Positions 59,855 to 64,000 of a stretch of DNA of 64,000 nucleotides are shown piece by piece; position 1 is the stretch's first letter, and every line of letters begins with the position of its first letter. The DNA comes from Eriocheir sinensis (Eukaryota; Arthropoda; Malacostraca; Decapoda; Varunidae): positions 38,392 through 102,391 of the forward strand of contig NW_026110538.1 of the NCBI RefSeq assembly GCF_024679095.1, written 5' to 3'. Made by a program: the position numbers and the translations under genes. The notes beneath the pieces are model-generated. The model saw only the letters and a list, made by a program, of their open reading frames with translations. It was not told the origin of the DNA and did no database searches.

Positions 59855-60400
59855 GAACCAACAGTAACCTACAGAACTCATACAGGTACTGAACAAGAAC
59901 AGATGGATATAGAACAAACATATACAGAGAAACACACCCACTGAGAGGCATTTATAATCACCTAAAACTCAAATAAACTAAATCTTACCCGCAACCCAAC
60001 AAGGAACCAGTCGCCAACAAGTCTTATACACGTACTGAACAAGAACTGATGGATATAGAACACACAAATACAGATAAATACACCCACTGAGACAATAAAT
60101 CACCCAAAACCACAATAAACTTCACCTTACCCTCAAACTCAACAAGGAACCAGTCGCCAACAAGTCTTATACACGTACTGAACAAGAACTGATGGATATA
60201 GAACACACAAATACAGAGAAATACACCCACTGAGAGGCATTTAATCACCCAAAACCACAATCAACTTCACCTGCCCCTCAACCCAACAAGGAACCAGTCA
60301 CCAAGTCTCATACACGTACTGAACAAGACATATACAGAACACATATTTAAAGCAATACACCACTAGAAACGTACTTAACACATACTTAAATGACTCCTTC
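59855..60400 (+). repeat. About 122-bp tandem repeat, 4 units
   Basis: CAACAAGGAACCAGTCGCCA, TACTGAACAAGAACTGATGG and AAATACACCCACTGAGA recur; units vary by small deletions. Confidence 0.9.
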
Positions 60401-60640
60401 GCCCCTAAATACGTACTGCAACTACAGGTGAGAAATATGCACCTGTCCAACTGGAAATTCAAGGTCACAGGTAGGATGGTGACGAATTCCTATGGCTGAT
60501 AACTTCTTCCTAAGTCATCCACGGAGCCAGTCAACAGAGGGGACTATTAAGGAAGGTTTGGGTAGTTAACGGCAGGGCTAGGTCGGTAATTGGAGCAGGG
60601 ATGTGGCCTCAGCACCTAAAAATGTCAGCAACACCATCAC

Positions 60641-62471
<1,831 letters not shown>

Positions 62472-62479
62472 ACTGAGCC
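62472..62479 (+). other. 8-bp direct repeat ACTGAGCC (right outer TSD)
   Basis: Identical to 34751-34758 and in direct contact with the last base of the right hAT-like copy. Confidence 0.85.
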
Positions 62480-62639
62480 CAAGGCCACGCGGGGGCGGCC
62501 ACGCCACCGGGCACTCCTCACCAGACAGACCCAAAGTATCGTACACCGCTATCAGTCAGAAAAATTCCGAAAAAAGCAGAAAAAACGAAAGAAATACAAG
62601 GAAAACAAAGCGTAGTGGATAAGGGGGGGTGTCCGCAGC

Positions 62640-63952
62640 GAAGGCATTTAAATGTCCAGCCATTTAAACCCGCTTTACGCGGCGTTATGCGCCTGGCAAC
62701 CAGTCACCCCGGTTGGGCTAAGAGTGACGATGCCATACACGAAGTTTGAAAATTTCGATAATTTTCACCCAAATTGCCGAAATTCTACTAAACGTCACCA
62801 CTACACTATCCCCCCGCCCAATCCTACAGTCACCTACACCATCATCGGACAGTGCAGTGCAGTGCAGTTTGGCTTACCGCTACTCTACACTTCCTTCGCT
62901 TCCTCAGGCGTGGAGCTGGATACCCCCCCTCACAGGCCGTTGACACACTAAAAACACTGAACCTATTTCGTAGCCGTGGCCAGCCGGGCAGGGTGCTGTG
63001 TTCAGCGAGCTATCAATACTATTACGAGTGTACGCCCAGTGACTAATACAGAAAAGCATAGCGAGTACAAACACTTTGAAGTGCCGCGCGTGTGGTACAA
63101 CCTTCCCTCAGTGCTGATGTCGAACGTCACCTCCCTGAACAACAAGCTCGACAAGGTTATTAACACAGTAAGAACCATCAACCCGGACATAGTGGCAATA
63201 ACGGAACCCTGGCAAGTGACCCCAGAGCTGTGCCAGGTGGACGGGTACAGTGTGTTTTCCCGCCTCAGAGAGGACAGGAGAGGCGGTGGAGTACTAATGT
63301 GGTGCCGAAACACTTTCAACCCCTCAATGCTCGATGTGGACGTTCCCGATGAGATGGAGGCAATGTGGATCAAAGCCACCCCCGCCCGCCACCCCCGCGA
63401 GGTTGACACCATCATACTATGTACTGTGTACCATCCACCCCGCTCTCCCTCCGGCCCTGCGTTAGTGAACCATCGCATCAATACAGTGGACGTACACGTG
63501 TTAGGTACCCCGGCGCTAAGTTCGTCTTGTGTGGGGACCTCAACGAACTAGACATTGCGGACGTTACCAGCCATCTGTGCCTCACACAACTTGTTAATTT
63601 TACCACGCACGAAAGGAACACGCTGGACCTTATCCTCACTGACCTGACGGACTGGTACTCCCCACCTCAGCCCCTCCCCCAAATGGGCCGAAGCAATCAC
63701 GCCTCAGTCCTATGGACGCCCTCCCCTACCATCTCACGGAGGTGCGAAGCGGCCAAGAGGACCACCCGCCCGACACCTGACTCCAAGATTAGGCAGTTTA
63801 GGCTGTGGTTGGTGGGCTATCCTTGGGTCGAGGTCCTTACCGTTCGTGACGTCACGGAGAAGTGGAACAACTACCTCACCACCATCACTCAGGCCTTTCA
63901 CCGCTTCTTCCCCACCAAGACACAACACACACAGCCGACCTGCCTTGAATGA
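62640..63952 (+). pseudogene. CR1/L2-like non-LTR endonuclease region
   Basis: After a GC-rich leader, a frame from about 63060 reads LMSNVTSLNNKLDKVINTVR, NPDIVAITEPWQVTPEL (catalytic Glu), DRRGGGVLMWCR and IILCTVYHPPRSPSG. After a frameshift (about 63480-63515) it continues KFVLCGDLNELDIADVTSHL (GDLN block), THERNTLDLILTDL and MGRSNHASV (SDH block, with N for D). These are the ordered endonuclease blocks of L2/CR1-type elements. The frame stops at 63950-63952. No RT follows before the window ends at 64000. Confidence 0.8.
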
Positions 63953-64000
63953 CCTCCAGGATTAAGGCCTTAAGCCCCAAATACACTGCCGAATTTTGGC

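Overview
This is eukaryotic, intron-bearing, repeat-saturated DNA. The best fit is a decapod crustacean, probably a crab. The basis is very dense (AT)n, (GA)n and (CA)n microsatellites, TTAGG-type (arthropod telomere-like) minisatellite units, CR1/L2- and Jockey-like retrotransposon fragments, Harbinger/Tc1/hAT/piggyBac-type DNA elements, and a TBK1-like kinase split by short introns. Species cannot be fixed from sequence alone. Almost every long open frame here is either mobile-element protein or translated simple repeat. The only two host-type gene families I can support are a membrane receptor family (38-50 kb) and a TBK1/IKK-epsilon-like kinase (51.9-55.4 kb, minus strand).

Layout. 0.7-8.6 kb: a decayed Ty3/gypsy element with an env-like third gene (errantivirus-like architecture). 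9.4-12.3 kb: a non-LTR endonuclease scrap, a Ulp1-like cysteine protease exon, and a fold-back element carrying a CR1 3' end. 12.5-14.7 kb: another inverted repeat and an unexplained GC-rich island. 15.16-21.62 kb: a 6.46-kb PIF/Harbinger element with matching ends and a CTG target duplication; it holds a three-exon Myb/SANT-like gene on the plus strand and a broken transposase on the minus strand. 22-25.9 kb: fold-backs, a gypsy RT scrap, a CR1 element with an intact 330-codon 3' half, and an antisense non-LTR 3' end. 25.9-33.4 kb: a Jockey-like element split by two later DNA transposons whose target duplications can be read exactly: a 3.7-kb Tc1/mariner element (TA) with an intron-containing, apparently intact transposase, and a 629-bp Harbinger derivative (TTA).

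34.75-62.48 kb is the most unusual part. Two similar 1.8-kb hAT-like elements in the same orientation bound a 24-kb segment. The outer ends of the pair are flanked by the same 8-bp word (ACTGAGCC), while the inner flanks differ. This is the signature expected if the whole 27.7-kb block moved as one composite hAT transposon. Inside are two tandem receptor genes, several orphan cytoplasmic-tail exons, a TTAGG-containing minisatellite, a 2.1-kb segmental duplication, and the kinase-domain exons of a TBK1-like gene whose introns carry piggyBac-type MITEs.

The receptor genes encode a leader, a cysteine-containing ectodomain, a Thr-rich stalk, one membrane segment and a tail with SH2-docking-like tyrosines (YxEI, YLRM, YLTP). 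TBK1/IKK-epsilon kinases act in innate immune signalling, so an immune-flavoured cargo is possible, but that link is inference. 62.6 kb to the end is the endonuclease region of another CR1/L2-like element running toward the window edge.
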